From: an uncultured bacterium
GTDB lineage: Bacteria > Bacillota_I > Bacilli_A > RFN20 > CAG-826
Direction: 5' to 3'
Length of the DNA stretch: 64,000 bases
NCBI GenBank assembly: GCA_949284685.1
Contig: CASDWE010000003.1
Span: 1 to 64,000 of the forward strand
The notes under the pieces: model-generated
The model's input: the letters and a program-made list of their open reading frames with translations, nothing else
What the model was told of the DNA's origin: nothing
Databases searched by the model: none
Shown here: piece by piece, positions 35,928 to 44,931 of the stretch
Layout: each line of letters opens with the position of its first letter
How positions within the stretch are numbered: position 1 is the stretch's first letter
Made by a program: the position numbers and the translations under genes

Positions 35928-37637
35928 ATGATTAATTTTCTTGAATTTAAACCCGCTAAGTGCAAAGATTGCTATAAATGTTTAAAACATTGTCCTGTTG
36001 GTGCTATTGAAGTTATTAACCATCAAGCTCAAATTATTTCTCAGCGTTGCATTTTGTGTGGGACATGTACATTAGTTTGTCCACAAAACGCTAAAAAAGT
36101 TCATAATTCAATTGATGAAGTATTGGAATTACTTAATGGTCAAGAAGTCATAGCTAGTGTCGCACCAAGTTTTGCTTCTAGTTTTAATATTGAAGATTTT
36201 TCGATAATGAATAAAGCTTTAAAAGAAATTGGATTTACTAGCAGTGAAGAAACTGCAATTGGTGCATACGCTATTAGCCGAGAATATGAAAAAATGCTTG
36301 AAAGTGGTAAATTCAAAAATTTAATTTCATCTGCTTGTCCTGCTGTCAATAAAATGATACAGCTTTATTATCACGACGCCTTAAAATATCTTGCTCCTTG
36401 CGATTCCCCGATGGTAGCACACTATAAAATCATTAAAGCCAAACACCCAAACGCTAAAGTTGTTTTTATAGGACCGTGCATTGCTAAGAAAAAAGAAGCC
36501 TATGAAAATGGTTTAGATGGATCTTTGACTTTTGAAGAATTAGACCAAATATTTAAGTCAAAAAACATTGCGTTAAAGGATGAAAAAAGCAGGACTAATT
36601 CTACAGGATTTGTTAATAAAGCAAAATTTTATCCAATTTCTCGTGGCATAATCAAATCTTTTGATTATTTTGTGAAAGGTTATGAATATATTGCTAGTGA
36701 TGGCAATGAAAATTGTCGAGAAGTTTTAGAAAACATTAAAGATGTTGAAGATGTTTTTATTGAATTAAATTCTTGCGAACATGCATGTATCAATGGACCT
36801 TGCTCATTAATAAAAAAAGGTAGTGCAGTAAAAGCTAATTGTTCTATACGTCGTTATGTTAATAAAGATTTAAAAAACGGAGGTTCAGATAAACTCGATA
36901 TTCCAGAAAACATTGATTTTTCACACGTGTATAATCCAATTGATCCGATGGATAGAACACCAAGCGAAGAGGAAATTCGTCAAATATTAGCGCGTACTGG
37001 TAAGTTTAGCAAAGATGATGAGCTCAATTGTGGTGCTTGTGGTTATGATACTTGTCGAAAAAAAGCTTGGGCAGTAGCAAATGGCTATGCCGATATTGAA
37101 ATGTGCGTGCCATATATGAGAAAAAAAGCTGAATCAATGTCATATGAAATTATTCAAAATATGCCAAATGGTATTATTGTTATTGATAGTAATTATAAAA
37201 TTAAAGAAATTAATTCTAATGCTTCAAGTTTATTTTTGGTTTCACCAAATGAAGCAAAAAATATGTATGTTTATGAATTAATGGATTCAAGTGCATTTAT
37301 AGACGCTTTAGAAAAAAAGAAAAATACTTATCATAAAAAAGTTAATTTACTTAAAACTCATTCTGTAGTAGAAATGACAGTAGTAGCATTAAAAGAAGAA
37401 AATTCGGCTTTTGCGGTTTTAAAAGATATTACTGAAAAAGAAAAATCAAAGGAAGAATTTAATAAATTAAGATTAAATACAATAAATACAACAGATGAAG
37501 TAATAAAAAAACAAATGCGTGTCGCCCAAGAAATAGCCTCAGTGTTAGGCGAAACAGTTGCTGAAACTAAAGTTGCTATTTTAAATTTGAAAAAAAGTTT
37601 AGAAAATGAAGACAAAAAAGAGGAAGGAAACGACTGA
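35928..37637 (+). CDS. PAS-containing [FeFe]-hydrogenase-like sensor (HydS type)
   Basis: 569 residues. Two N-terminal [4Fe-4S] motifs (C12, C15, C18, C22 and C41, C44, C47, C51), then a hydrogenase H-cluster domain (about 75-310), a further four-Cys site (C368, C371, C376, C393), a PAS domain (about 405-510) and a helical tail. H-cluster motifs are present but altered: SSACP (A136, C137) where catalytic enzymes have TSCCP, GPCIAKKKE (C184) and NSCEHACING (C283, C287). Loss of the first Cys removes the usual proton-transfer residue, as in known sensory HydS proteins. A hydrogen- or redox-sensing role is inferred. The stop overlaps the phosphatase start by one base. Confidence 0.85.
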   Translation: MINFLEFKPAKCKDCYKCLKHCPVGAIEVINHQAQIISQRCILCGTCTLVCPQNAKKVHNSIDEVLELLNGQEVIASVAPSFASSFNIEDFSIMNKALKEIGFTSSEETAIGAYAISREYEKMLESGKFKNLISSACPAVNKMIQLYYHDALKYLAPCDSPMVAHYKIIKAKHPNAKVVFIGPCIAKKKEAYENGLDGSLTFEELDQIFKSKNIALKDEKSRTNSTGFVNKAKFYPISRGIIKSFDYFVKGYEYIASDGNENCREVLENIKDVEDVFIELNSCEHACINGPCSLIKKGSAVKANCSIRRYVNKDLKNGGSDKLDIPENIDFSHVYNPIDPMDRTPSEEEIRQILARTGKFSKDDELNCGACGYDTCRKKAWAVANGYADIEMCVPYMRKKAESMSYEIIQNMPNGIIVIDSNYKIKEINSNASSLFLVSPNEAKNMYVYELMDSSAFIDALEKKKNTYHKKVNLLKTHSVVEMTVVALKEENSAFAVLKDITEKEKSKEEFNKLRLNTINTTDEVIKKQMRVAQEIASVLGETVAETKVAILNLKKSLENEDKKEEGND

Positions 37638-38797
37638 TGTCTTTATTTATTGACTTTGGATATACTTCTTTAAATCATTTCGGCGAAGAACTTTGCGGTG
37701 ATAAAGTTGAATATGCTAAAAACGGGGATTATGTTACCCTTGTTTTAGCTGACGGATTAGGAAGTGGCGTTAAAGCTAATATTTTATCAACTTTGACATC
37801 AAAAATATTATGCACTATGGTTTCAAACAATGTTTCAATCACTGAATGTTTAGAAACAATGGTGGCTTCATTGCCAGTATGTAAAGAAAGAGGATTAGCT
37901 TATTCAACGTTTACTGTTGTTCATTTAAATCATAGCGGCGATGGCTTTCTTTTTGAATTTGATAACCCACAGGCAATTTATATTCATGATGGAAAATGTC
38001 TTGATTTAAATAGAAAAAAACTTTTAATTTCCGGAAAAGAAGTTTATCAAAGCGAACTTAAATTAAAAGATAATGATTATATTGTTACAATGTCAGATGG
38101 GGCAATACATGCTGGAATAGGTGCGACATTAAATTTTGGTTGGGAAAGAGAAGATATTAAAAAATATTTAGAATCTATTTACGATAGTAAGTTAAGTGCA
38201 AAAGCAATGGCAACTCAACTTGCTAAATCATGCAATGATTTATATTTAGATAAACCTGGTGATGATACAACAATCGCCGCGATTAAAATTAGAAAATCTT
38301 TAAATGTTCATATTATGGTTGGACCACCTGTTGAAAAAGAAAAAGATGATTATTATGTCGCTAGATTTTTAGATGGTGCTGATAAAACAATTGTATGCGG
38401 AGGAACTTCCTCAACGATTGTCGCTAGATATTTAAAAAAACCAATTGAAGTTGATTTAAATTATTTAGAGGCTGATGTTCCACCTACAGGAAAAATTGAA
38501 GGTATAGATTTAGTAACTGAAGGAGTTTTAACTTTAAGAAGGTTATTAGAATTAAGTGAGCAATATTTATCTATTGTTGATTTGTCACCAAAAATATTCA
38601 TAAGACAAGATGGTGCGACACGTTTAGCGGATTTGTTGTTTGTTCAAGCTAGCGATGTAGTATTTTTTGTCGGTCAATCTATCAATGCCGCTCATCAAGG
38701 CCTTCCTATTGACATTACTATGAAACTAAAATTGGTGGAATCTTTGGCAAATAACTTAAAAAAGATGGGAAAAAATGTTATTGTTAATTATGATTAA
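37637..38797 (+). CDS. SpoIIE/PP2C-family serine phosphatase
   Basis: 386 residues. PP2C-type metal sites are VLADGLGSG (D39), VTMSDGAIHAG (about 151) and PGDDTTIAAIKI (about 207). A C-terminal domain of ~170 residues (from IMVGPPVEKEKDDYY) is shared with phosphatases in clostridial hydrogenase operons and may bind a partner or ligand. It is coupled to the HydS-type sensor by a TGATG overlap, which fits the pattern of phosphatase-linked group C [FeFe] hydrogenases. Its target phosphoprotein is unknown. This is not evidence of sporulation, as no other sporulation gene is seen. Confidence 0.87.
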   Translation: MSLFIDFGYTSLNHFGEELCGDKVEYAKNGDYVTLVLADGLGSGVKANILSTLTSKILCTMVSNNVSITECLETMVASLPVCKERGLAYSTFTVVHLNHSGDGFLFEFDNPQAIYIHDGKCLDLNRKKLLISGKEVYQSELKLKDNDYIVTMSDGAIHAGIGATLNFGWEREDIKKYLESIYDSKLSAKAMATQLAKSCNDLYLDKPGDDTTIAAIKIRKSLNVHIMVGPPVEKEKDDYYVARFLDGADKTIVCGGTSSTIVARYLKKPIEVDLNYLEADVPPTGKIEGIDLVTEGVLTLRRLLELSEQYLSIVDLSPKIFIRQDGATRLADLLFVQASDVVFFVGQSINAAHQGLPIDITMKLKLVESLANNLKKMGKNVIVNYD

Positions 38798-38811
38798 TTA
38801 AGGAGTAATCT

Positions 38812-40257
38812 ATGAAAACTAAAAATTTCGATACCAAAGTACAAGATTTAAAATATCGTGTTTTAAAAGAAGTAGCACGTTTTGCATGGCAAGGAACTCT
38901 TTTAGATCACGTGATGGATATACCAAATATTATTGTCCCAGGCAAGAAACCAACAATGCGCTGCTGCATATATAAAGAAAAAGCCATTGCAGCAGAAAGA
39001 GTTAAACTAGCAATGGGAGGAAATCCAAATAATCCAAACGTTATAGAAGTAATTGATATCGCTTGTGATGATTGCCCAACTGGTGGTTTTCATGTTACCG
39101 ATGCTTGTCGTGGTTGTTTAGCGCATCGTTGTGAAGAAGCGTGTCGATTAAATGCAATTTATTTTGATGAAAATCGTCGTGCACATATTGATAAAAGCAA
39201 ATGTGTCGAATGTGGAATGTGTGCTAAATCTTGTTTTTATAACGCTATTATTTCTTATAAAAGACCATGTGAAGCATCTTGTAAGATTAAAGCTATTACA
39301 ATGAGCGAAGATAAGACAGCAAAAATCAACAATGAAGATTGTATTGCTTGTGGTGCTTGTTCCTATCAATGCCCATTTGGTGCAATCATGGATAAATCAT
39401 ATATTATTAATGTTATTGATTTTATTAAAAACAGCCAAAACAATACAAAATATAAAGTTTATGCAATTGTTGCTCCTTCTATATCCAGTCAATTCCGCTA
39501 TGCTAAACTTGGACAAGTAATTGCAGGTTTAAAACAATTAGGATTTTATAGTGTTGTAGAAGTAGCACTAGGTGCTGATATGGTTTCATATTTAGAAGGA
39601 CAAGAACTAGCACAAAAAGGATTTTTAACAAGTTCATGTTGTCCAGCTTTTGTTAGTTATATTGAAAAGAAATTTCCTAATTTAAAAGAACACATTTCTC
39701 ATAACTTGTCTCCAATGGGAACTATTGCTAAATATATTAAAGAAACTGATCCAACTTGTAAAATTGTTTTTATTGGACCTTGCACTGCTAAAAAAATGGA
39801 AATAAAGCGCGATGAGGTTAAAGGATTAGTAGATGTGGCAATGACTTTTGAAGAATTACAAGCACTTATTGATTCTAAAGATATTGATTTGACAAAATTA
39901 GAAGAAGATGTTTTAGATAACGCTTCATATTATGGAAGAATATTTGCTCGCAGTGGTGGGTTATCAGATGCAGTTAAACAAGCAATAAAAGAACAAAATA
40001 TTGATTTTGAAGTCAAACCAGAAATATGTAATGGAATTGAAGCGTGTCGTCTTGCTCTTCTTAAAAAGACAAAAAATGCTTTGGACGCTAATTTCATTGA
40101 AGGTATGGCATGCGTTGGTGGATGCATTGGTGGTGCTGGCAATATCACTCATGGAATTACAAATGCCGCGGAAGTTGACAAATATGGTCGTCTTGCTTTA
40201 GAAAAAACCATTACTAATGCTGTAAGCGTGTACAATTTAAACAAAAAAGACGAATAA
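38812..40257 (+). CDS. hydA: Monomeric [FeFe] hydrogenase, catalytic type (group B-like)
   Basis: Makes H2 from reduced ferredoxin in the cytoplasm. 481 residues. An N-terminal Cys-rich region (IACDDCPTGG, DACRGCLAHRCEEAC, CVECGMCAKSC, CIACGACSYQCPFG) can hold several [4Fe-4S] clusters. The H-cluster domain has TSSCCPAF (C276, C277), GPCTAKKME (C324) and EGMACVGGCIGG (M432, C434, C438), with both motif-1 cysteines intact. The maturases HydE, HydF and HydG must be elsewhere. AAGGAG lies before the start. holA begins 2 bases after the stop. Confidence 0.93.
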   Translation: MKTKNFDTKVQDLKYRVLKEVARFAWQGTLLDHVMDIPNIIVPGKKPTMRCCIYKEKAIAAERVKLAMGGNPNNPNVIEVIDIACDDCPTGGFHVTDACRGCLAHRCEEACRLNAIYFDENRRAHIDKSKCVECGMCAKSCFYNAIISYKRPCEASCKIKAITMSEDKTAKINNEDCIACGACSYQCPFGAIMDKSYIINVIDFIKNSQNNTKYKVYAIVAPSISSQFRYAKLGQVIAGLKQLGFYSVVEVALGADMVSYLEGQELAQKGFLTSSCCPAFVSYIEKKFPNLKEHISHNLSPMGTIAKYIKETDPTCKIVFIGPCTAKKMEIKRDEVKGLVDVAMTFEELQALIDSKDIDLTKLEEDVLDNASYYGRIFARSGGLSDAVKQAIKEQNIDFEVKPEICNGIEACRLALLKKTKNALDANFIEGMACVGGCIGGAGNITHGITNAAEVDKYGRLALEKTITNAVSVYNLNKKDE

Positions 40258-40259
40258 TT

Positions 40260-41231
40260 ATGATTTATTTAATTTATGGTGTGCAAAACGTGATGATTAA
40301 CAATCGCATCAAAAAGATTGTTAAAGAAAGATTGCCTTTTACTGACGCCTTAAATTATGTTAATTTCGATTTAGATAATTCAACATTAGAAGATGCTTTA
40401 AATGAAGCTAGTTATTTACCTCTTGGCTATGACAATAAATTGGTGGTTATTAAAAATTGCTATTTTTTAAAATCACAGACTAGAGGTAAAAATAAAAACG
40501 ATTCAACAAAAGATTCGGCTTTGCTATACCGCTATTTAAAAAAAGATCATAGAGAATGCGATTTAATATTAGTTTATCCAGATGTTGATTTAAATCTTAA
40601 TAGCGATTTATTTAAATTAATTCAAGAAAAAGGAAAAATATTTAAATTAACAGTGGAGAAAAATGATTGGTATCCATATGTTTATCGTTATTTTACTGAA
40701 AGTTTGAAAATTAAAATTGATCGTGATGCTATTGAAGAATTAATAGTGCGTGTTAAAGGTGATTTAAATATTTTTGTTAATGAAGCTCAAAAACTTGCAT
40801 TATTGACAGATCATGTTCGTTATGAAGATGTTGTTAACATAGTTAGCCGTCCATTAGAAGATAATTTATTTAATTTATTTAATCATCTAATGAACAATGA
40901 TTGCACAAGTGCCGTAAAATTGCTTGATGATTTATATTTTGATGGTGTCGAACCAGTTAATTTAATTTCGATGCTTGCAAATCAATTCCGCGTGTTGTTA
41001 GAAATAATTTATTTATGTATGAAAAAAAAGAACAACACTGAAATTGCAACGGAATTAAAAATTAATGAAGTTCGTGTAAAAATTTTAAAAAGATATTTAT
41101 ATACGATGTCACTTTCATCATTGATGAACACCCTAGATGAATTATATTTGATTGATTATAAAATAAAAAGCGGACAAGTTGACCGCTTTATCGCCTTTAA
41201 AATGTTTGTAATAAATTTTAAAACAAAATAA
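40260..41231 (+). CDS. holA: DNA polymerase III, delta subunit
   Basis: Clamp-loader wrench subunit. 323 residues, AAA+-like fold: MIYLIYGVQNVMINNRIKKI, the YLPLGYDNKLVVIKNCYF stretch, domain II around GDLNIFVNEAQKLAL, and the C-terminal collar domain with LDEIYLIDYKIKSGQ-like LDELYLIDYKIKSG. It has no SD and sits 2 bases after hydA, so translation is probably coupled. In Bacillus it follows comEC directly. It converges on rpsT, 8 bases apart, with no visible terminator. Confidence 0.92.
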   Translation: MIYLIYGVQNVMINNRIKKIVKERLPFTDALNYVNFDLDNSTLEDALNEASYLPLGYDNKLVVIKNCYFLKSQTRGKNKNDSTKDSALLYRYLKKDHRECDLILVYPDVDLNLNSDLFKLIQEKGKIFKLTVEKNDWYPYVYRYFTESLKIKIDRDAIEELIVRVKGDLNIFVNEAQKLALLTDHVRYEDVVNIVSRPLEDNLFNLFNHLMNNDCTSAVKLLDDLYFDGVEPVNLISMLANQFRVLLEIIYLCMKKKNNTEIATELKINEVRVKILKRYLYTMSLSSLMNTLDELYLIDYKIKSGQVDRFIAFKMFVINFKTK

Positions 41232-41239
41232 ATAAAGAA

Positions 41240-41503
41240 TTAACGAATGCTATTAACTAAGTTTGCAATTTCAGCTTTTTGTCTTGCAGCAGTGTTTTCG
41301 TGTTGAATTCCTTTAGAAACAGATTTGTCAATTAAGGAATATGCTTCCTTTGTTAAAGTTTCGGCAAGAGCAAGGTCTTTTGCTTCAACTGCTTTTTTGA
41401 CTTTTTTAATTGCTGTTCTTAATGCACTTTTTGCACTTGCATTGCGTTGACGAGCTTTTTCATTTGTTTTATTGCGTTTTTCTTGTGATTTAATATTTGC
41501 CAT
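41240..41503 (-). CDS. rpsT: Small ribosomal subunit protein bS20
   Basis: 87 residues, basic and helical: MANIKSQEKRNKTNEKARQR, ALRTAIKKVKKAVEA, and the C-terminal GIQHENTAARQKAEIANLVN, all typical of bS20. An AGAGG lies about 8 bases before the ATG, and a consensus promoter lies upstream on the minus strand. The holA-rpsT convergent pair is also found in Bacillus. Confidence 0.97.
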   Translation of the reverse strand: MANIKSQEKRNKTNEKARQRNASAKSALRTAIKKVKKAVEAKDLALAETLTKEAYSLIDKSVSKGIQHENTAARQKAEIANLVNSIR

Positions 41504-41530
41504 AGTAAAACCTCTTTTATAACGATGTAT

Positions 41531-41559
41531 ATAATATCAAAAAAAGATTGTGCGTTCAA
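41531..41559 (-). promoter_or_regulatory. rpsT promoter
   Basis: On the minus strand: TTGAAC (41554-41559), a 17-base spacer and TATTAT (41531-41536), about 27 bases before the ATG. Spacing is ideal. Confidence 0.75.
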
Positions 41560-41609
41560 CATAAAATGTTGATATTTTAATATTTTCTACTAATTTTATT
41601 AATTTCAAT

Positions 41610-41615
41610 TATAAT
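41610..41615 (+). promoter_or_regulatory. -10 box 7 bases before the fmt start (probable leaderless mRNA)
   Basis: TATAAT ends 7 bases before the ATG at 41623, the same spacing as at ftsK. The nearest upstream ATG (41617) would lie ahead of the expected transcription start, which supports 41623. There is no SD. Confidence 0.5.
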
Positions 41616-41622
41616 AATGAAT

Positions 41623-42561
41623 ATGGACAAAGAAAATATTCGAATTGTATTTATGGGAACTAGTGAAATTTCTAGTTACGTCTTAGAAAATTTAATTAAT
41701 AATAAATTTAATGTTGTCGGCGTTGTTTCTCAGCCAGATAAAGAAGTTGGAAGAAAAAAAATCATTACACCGACACCATGTAAACTCATTGCTAATAAAT
41801 ATGGCATACCATGTTTTCAACCAATTAGAATCAAAAAAGAATTTGAATTTATTAAAGATTTAAATTGTGACATTATTGTTACTTTTGCTTATGGTCAAAT
41901 TATTCCACAAGAATTGTTAGATATGCCAACCATTGGCTCAATTAATCTACATGGATCTATTTTGCCAAAATATCGTGGAGCAGCCCCTGTCCAATGGGCT
42001 TTAATAAATGGTGAAACAAAAACAGGTGTCACACTGATGGAAATGACCTATAAAATGGATGCAGGTCGTATGTATGCTAAAAAATATGTCGATATTAGTG
42101 TTGAAGATAATGCTACGACTCTTTTTGAAAAAATCAAAAAATGTGCGAGTGATCTTATATTAGAATATTTGCCATTGTACGCTGAGGGCAAATTAAAAGG
42201 AGAAGAACAAAACGAAGCTGAAGTCAGTTTTGCTAGGATGATTAAAAGCGAAGATGAAAAGCTTTTATTAAATTATGATTCTTCTACATTTGTTAATTGG
42301 GTCAGAGGATTAAGTGATGTTCCTGGCGGATATTTACTTTTAGATAATCAAAAATTAATTATTTATAAAGCTAAAATTTCTAATCAAAATTTTTCTGGAA
42401 AAATAGGTGAAATTGTAAACGCAGATAAAAATAGTTTAACAATCGCCTTAAAAGATGGATGTGTTGATATTTTAGAGTTGAAATTGCAGGGCAAAAATCG
42501 ATGCGATTATAAATCTTTTGTCAACGGCCATAAAAATTTAAAAGGTAAGATCTTATCATAA
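41623..42561 (+). CDS. fmt: Methionyl-tRNA formyltransferase
   Basis: Formylates initiator Met-tRNA. 312 residues. The formyltransferase core has IRIVFMGTSEISSYVLENL at the start, then INLHGSILPKYRGAAPVQWAL with the catalytic Asn, His and the SLLP-like loop, and Asp in TYKMDAG. The C-terminal OB-like domain is present (KIGEIVNADKNSLTIALKDG). I chose ATG 41623 because TATAAT ends only 7 bases upstream; 41617 is an alternative. No def gene is next to it. Confidence 0.94.
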   Translation: MDKENIRIVFMGTSEISSYVLENLINNKFNVVGVVSQPDKEVGRKKIITPTPCKLIANKYGIPCFQPIRIKKEFEFIKDLNCDIIVTFAYGQIIPQELLDMPTIGSINLHGSILPKYRGAAPVQWALINGETKTGVTLMEMTYKMDAGRMYAKKYVDISVEDNATTLFEKIKKCASDLILEYLPLYAEGKLKGEEQNEAEVSFARMIKSEDEKLLLNYDSSTFVNWVRGLSDVPGGYLLLDNQKLIIYKAKISNQNFSGKIGEIVNADKNSLTIALKDGCVDILELKLQGKNRCDYKSFVNGHKNLKGKILS

Positions 42562-42565
42562 TATT

Positions 42566-44914
42566 ATGTCGATTTATGAATTAACATTATCTGTTCATCA
42601 ATTAGTGGATTTTTTATTAAGAAGTGGAGATATTGATAATCGAATTTTTAATCGCGAAGCTATGAATGAAGGTTCGAGATTTCATAGTTATTATCAAAAC
42701 CAACAAAACGAAAATTATATTAGTGAATATCCTTTAAAACACACTTTTAATTATGAAAATTATAAAATAACTCTCCAAGGAAGAGCGGATGGAATAATTT
42801 TAGATAAAAACAATTACATTATTGATGAAATCAAAACGACAGTTGATGATTTAAATGATTTCAAAAACAAAAACTATATTTGGCATTCAGGTCAAGCGAA
42901 ATGTTATGGCTTGCTTTTTATGATAGAAAGAGAAATTGATTTTGTTCAAATTCGTTTATCATATTTTAAACAACAAAGCAAAGAAAAAATGTTCATTGTA
43001 GAAGATTTACATTTCAAAGACGCTGAAAAGTTTGTTTTTGATTTATTTAGGCAATATCTTGATTTTTATAACATAATAATAAGAAATCGTAATTTATTAA
43101 ATGAAACATCTAAAAAATTACAATTTCCTTTTAAAAATTATCGAAAAGGTCAAAAAAAATTAGCGAAATTTGTTTATTTTTCAGGAAAAAACAACAAAAA
43201 ATTATTTGTTGAAGCTCCAACAGGCATTGGTAAAACTATGTCATGTTTATTTCCTTTTGTTAAACTTTTAAACGAAGACGAAAAAAGTAAGATTTTCTAT
43301 CTTACTGCAAAAAATTCTGGCAAAGTTGCCGCTAAAAACGCACTAGATATTTTACTAAATAGTGGATTGTCGTGTCATAGCATTATCGTGAATGCAAAAG
43401 AAAAAATGTGTCCATTTAAAAATGCAAATTGCAATCCTGATGAATGTGAACTTACAGTCGGTTATTACAACAAATTAGCAAAGGTTTTATCATATTATTT
43501 ACAAAAAGAACAAACGTTTGATAAAGAAACAATTTTAGATATCGCCGCAAAAGAAAAAATGTGTCCATTTGAATTAAGTTTAGATTTATCGTTGTATTGT
43601 GATTTAATCATTTGCGACTACAACTATTTTTTTGATCCATTAGTTTATATGAAACGATATTTTGATGAAGATGCATCATCTTTTTTAATATTAATTGATG
43701 AAGCTCATAATTTGGTTGAAAGAAGTAAAGAAATGTATAGTGCTAAAATAGATTTAAGTGCTATTAAAAAATATAAAAAAGAAAATAAAAATATTGAGAA
43801 TGCTAAATTAAAAAGATCAATTAATAAATTAATTAAATTAATTAAAAATTATGATGAAAACTGTCCAAATGAAAACAATATTTTATCTGATTTATTAGAA
43901 AAAACTTATACTTCATTAAAAAATTTTTATAACACATATCTAGATATTTCAAAAAATGATAATAAAGTTATAAACAACGAATTAAATGAAATATTCTTGC
44001 AAGTTAATAAATTTTTAAAAATCTATGATTTTTATTCGGATTGTTACTTATTATATTTTCACAAAAAAATTAATAAGAAATATAATTCTAATTTTTCTTT
44101 GAATTTAAAATGTCTTGATGCATCTAAATTTTTAAAAAGTTTAGAAAATATTGTTAAATCATGTGTATTTTTTAGTGCAACACTGACACCATTTGATTAT
44201 TACGCTGATTTATTGGGTGGTGATAAAGATCTTGATCCATATTTATCTTTACCATCTCCTTTTCCTATAGATAATTTGTTGTTGATGATTGCTCCTAATA
44301 TATCCATTAAATATTCCAATCGTTCGCTTACATATGAAATTGTTGTTGATTATATTAAAGAATTTATATCGCATAAAATTGGAAATTATTTTATTTACGT
44401 ACCAAGTTATGAATATTTAAATAATCTTTCGCCTTATTTATCTATGCTAGATGCTGACATTTATATTCAAAAACAAGATATGAATGATGATGAAAAAATA
44501 GATTTTTTGGATAAATTTAGTATAAATCCAGTAAAAACCACTATCGGAATAGTTGTTTTAGGAGGGACATTTTCTGAAGGTATAGATCTTGTAAGTGATA
44601 GATTAATTGGGGCAGTTATTATTGGGGTTGGTTTACCAAAAATAAGTTTTGAATTAGATGAAACAGTAAAATATTATGATAAAAAAAATATGCACGGTAA
44701 CGATTATGTTTATGTTAATCCGGGGATGAACAAAGTTATGCAAGCTGTAGGACGGGTTATACGAAGCGAAAAAGATCGTGGTGCAGTTTTATTAATAGAT
44801 GAAAGATACATGCTAAACAAATATCAGGACTTATTCAAGAAAGAATGGGCACATTATAAAGTTGTCTTTAAGAAAGAAGACATAAAGAAATTAATGAATA
44901 ACTTTTATAAATAG
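42566..44914 (+). CDS. DinG/XPD-type ATP-dependent DNA helicase with N-terminal PD-(D/E)xK nuclease-like domain
   Basis: 782 residues. The N-terminal ~180 residues have a PD-(D/E)xK-like core (GRADGIILDKNNYIIDEIKT). The superfamily 2 helicase follows, with Walker A EAPTGIGKT (about 218), a four-Cys Fe-S insert (MCPFKNANCNPDEC and a later MCPFEL, about 282-335), the DEAH box LIDEAHN (about 378) and motif VI QAVGRVIRSEKDRG (about 725). This domain set is typical of repair helicases in Bacillota related to DinG. Function is probably DNA repair. No SD is present; the ATG lies 4 bases after the fmt stop. Confidence 0.88.
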   Translation: MSIYELTLSVHQLVDFLLRSGDIDNRIFNREAMNEGSRFHSYYQNQQNENYISEYPLKHTFNYENYKITLQGRADGIILDKNNYIIDEIKTTVDDLNDFKNKNYIWHSGQAKCYGLLFMIEREIDFVQIRLSYFKQQSKEKMFIVEDLHFKDAEKFVFDLFRQYLDFYNIIIRNRNLLNETSKKLQFPFKNYRKGQKKLAKFVYFSGKNNKKLFVEAPTGIGKTMSCLFPFVKLLNEDEKSKIFYLTAKNSGKVAAKNALDILLNSGLSCHSIIVNAKEKMCPFKNANCNPDECELTVGYYNKLAKVLSYYLQKEQTFDKETILDIAAKEKMCPFELSLDLSLYCDLIICDYNYFFDPLVYMKRYFDEDASSFLILIDEAHNLVERSKEMYSAKIDLSAIKKYKKENKNIENAKLKRSINKLIKLIKNYDENCPNENNILSDLLEKTYTSLKNFYNTYLDISKNDNKVINNELNEIFLQVNKFLKIYDFYSDCYLLYFHKKINKKYNSNFSLNLKCLDASKFLKSLENIVKSCVFFSATLTPFDYYADLLGGDKDLDPYLSLPSPFPIDNLLLMIAPNISIKYSNRSLTYEIVVDYIKEFISHKIGNYFIYVPSYEYLNNLSPYLSMLDADIYIQKQDMNDDEKIDFLDKFSINPVKTTIGIVVLGGTFSEGIDLVSDRLIGAVIIGVGLPKISFELDETVKYYDKKNMHGNDYVYVNPGMNKVMQAVGRVIRSEKDRGAVLLIDERYMLNKYQDLFKKEWAHYKVVFKKEDIKKLMNNFYK

Positions 44915-44931
44915 TATAAAATACTAAAAGT

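Noticed and set aside
37637-38797. Evidence of sporulation from the SpoIIE-type phosphatase
   Set aside because: The protein lacks the SpoIIE membrane region, sits in a hydrogenase module, and gpr and spoIIP are missing from their usual place by rpsT-lepA.
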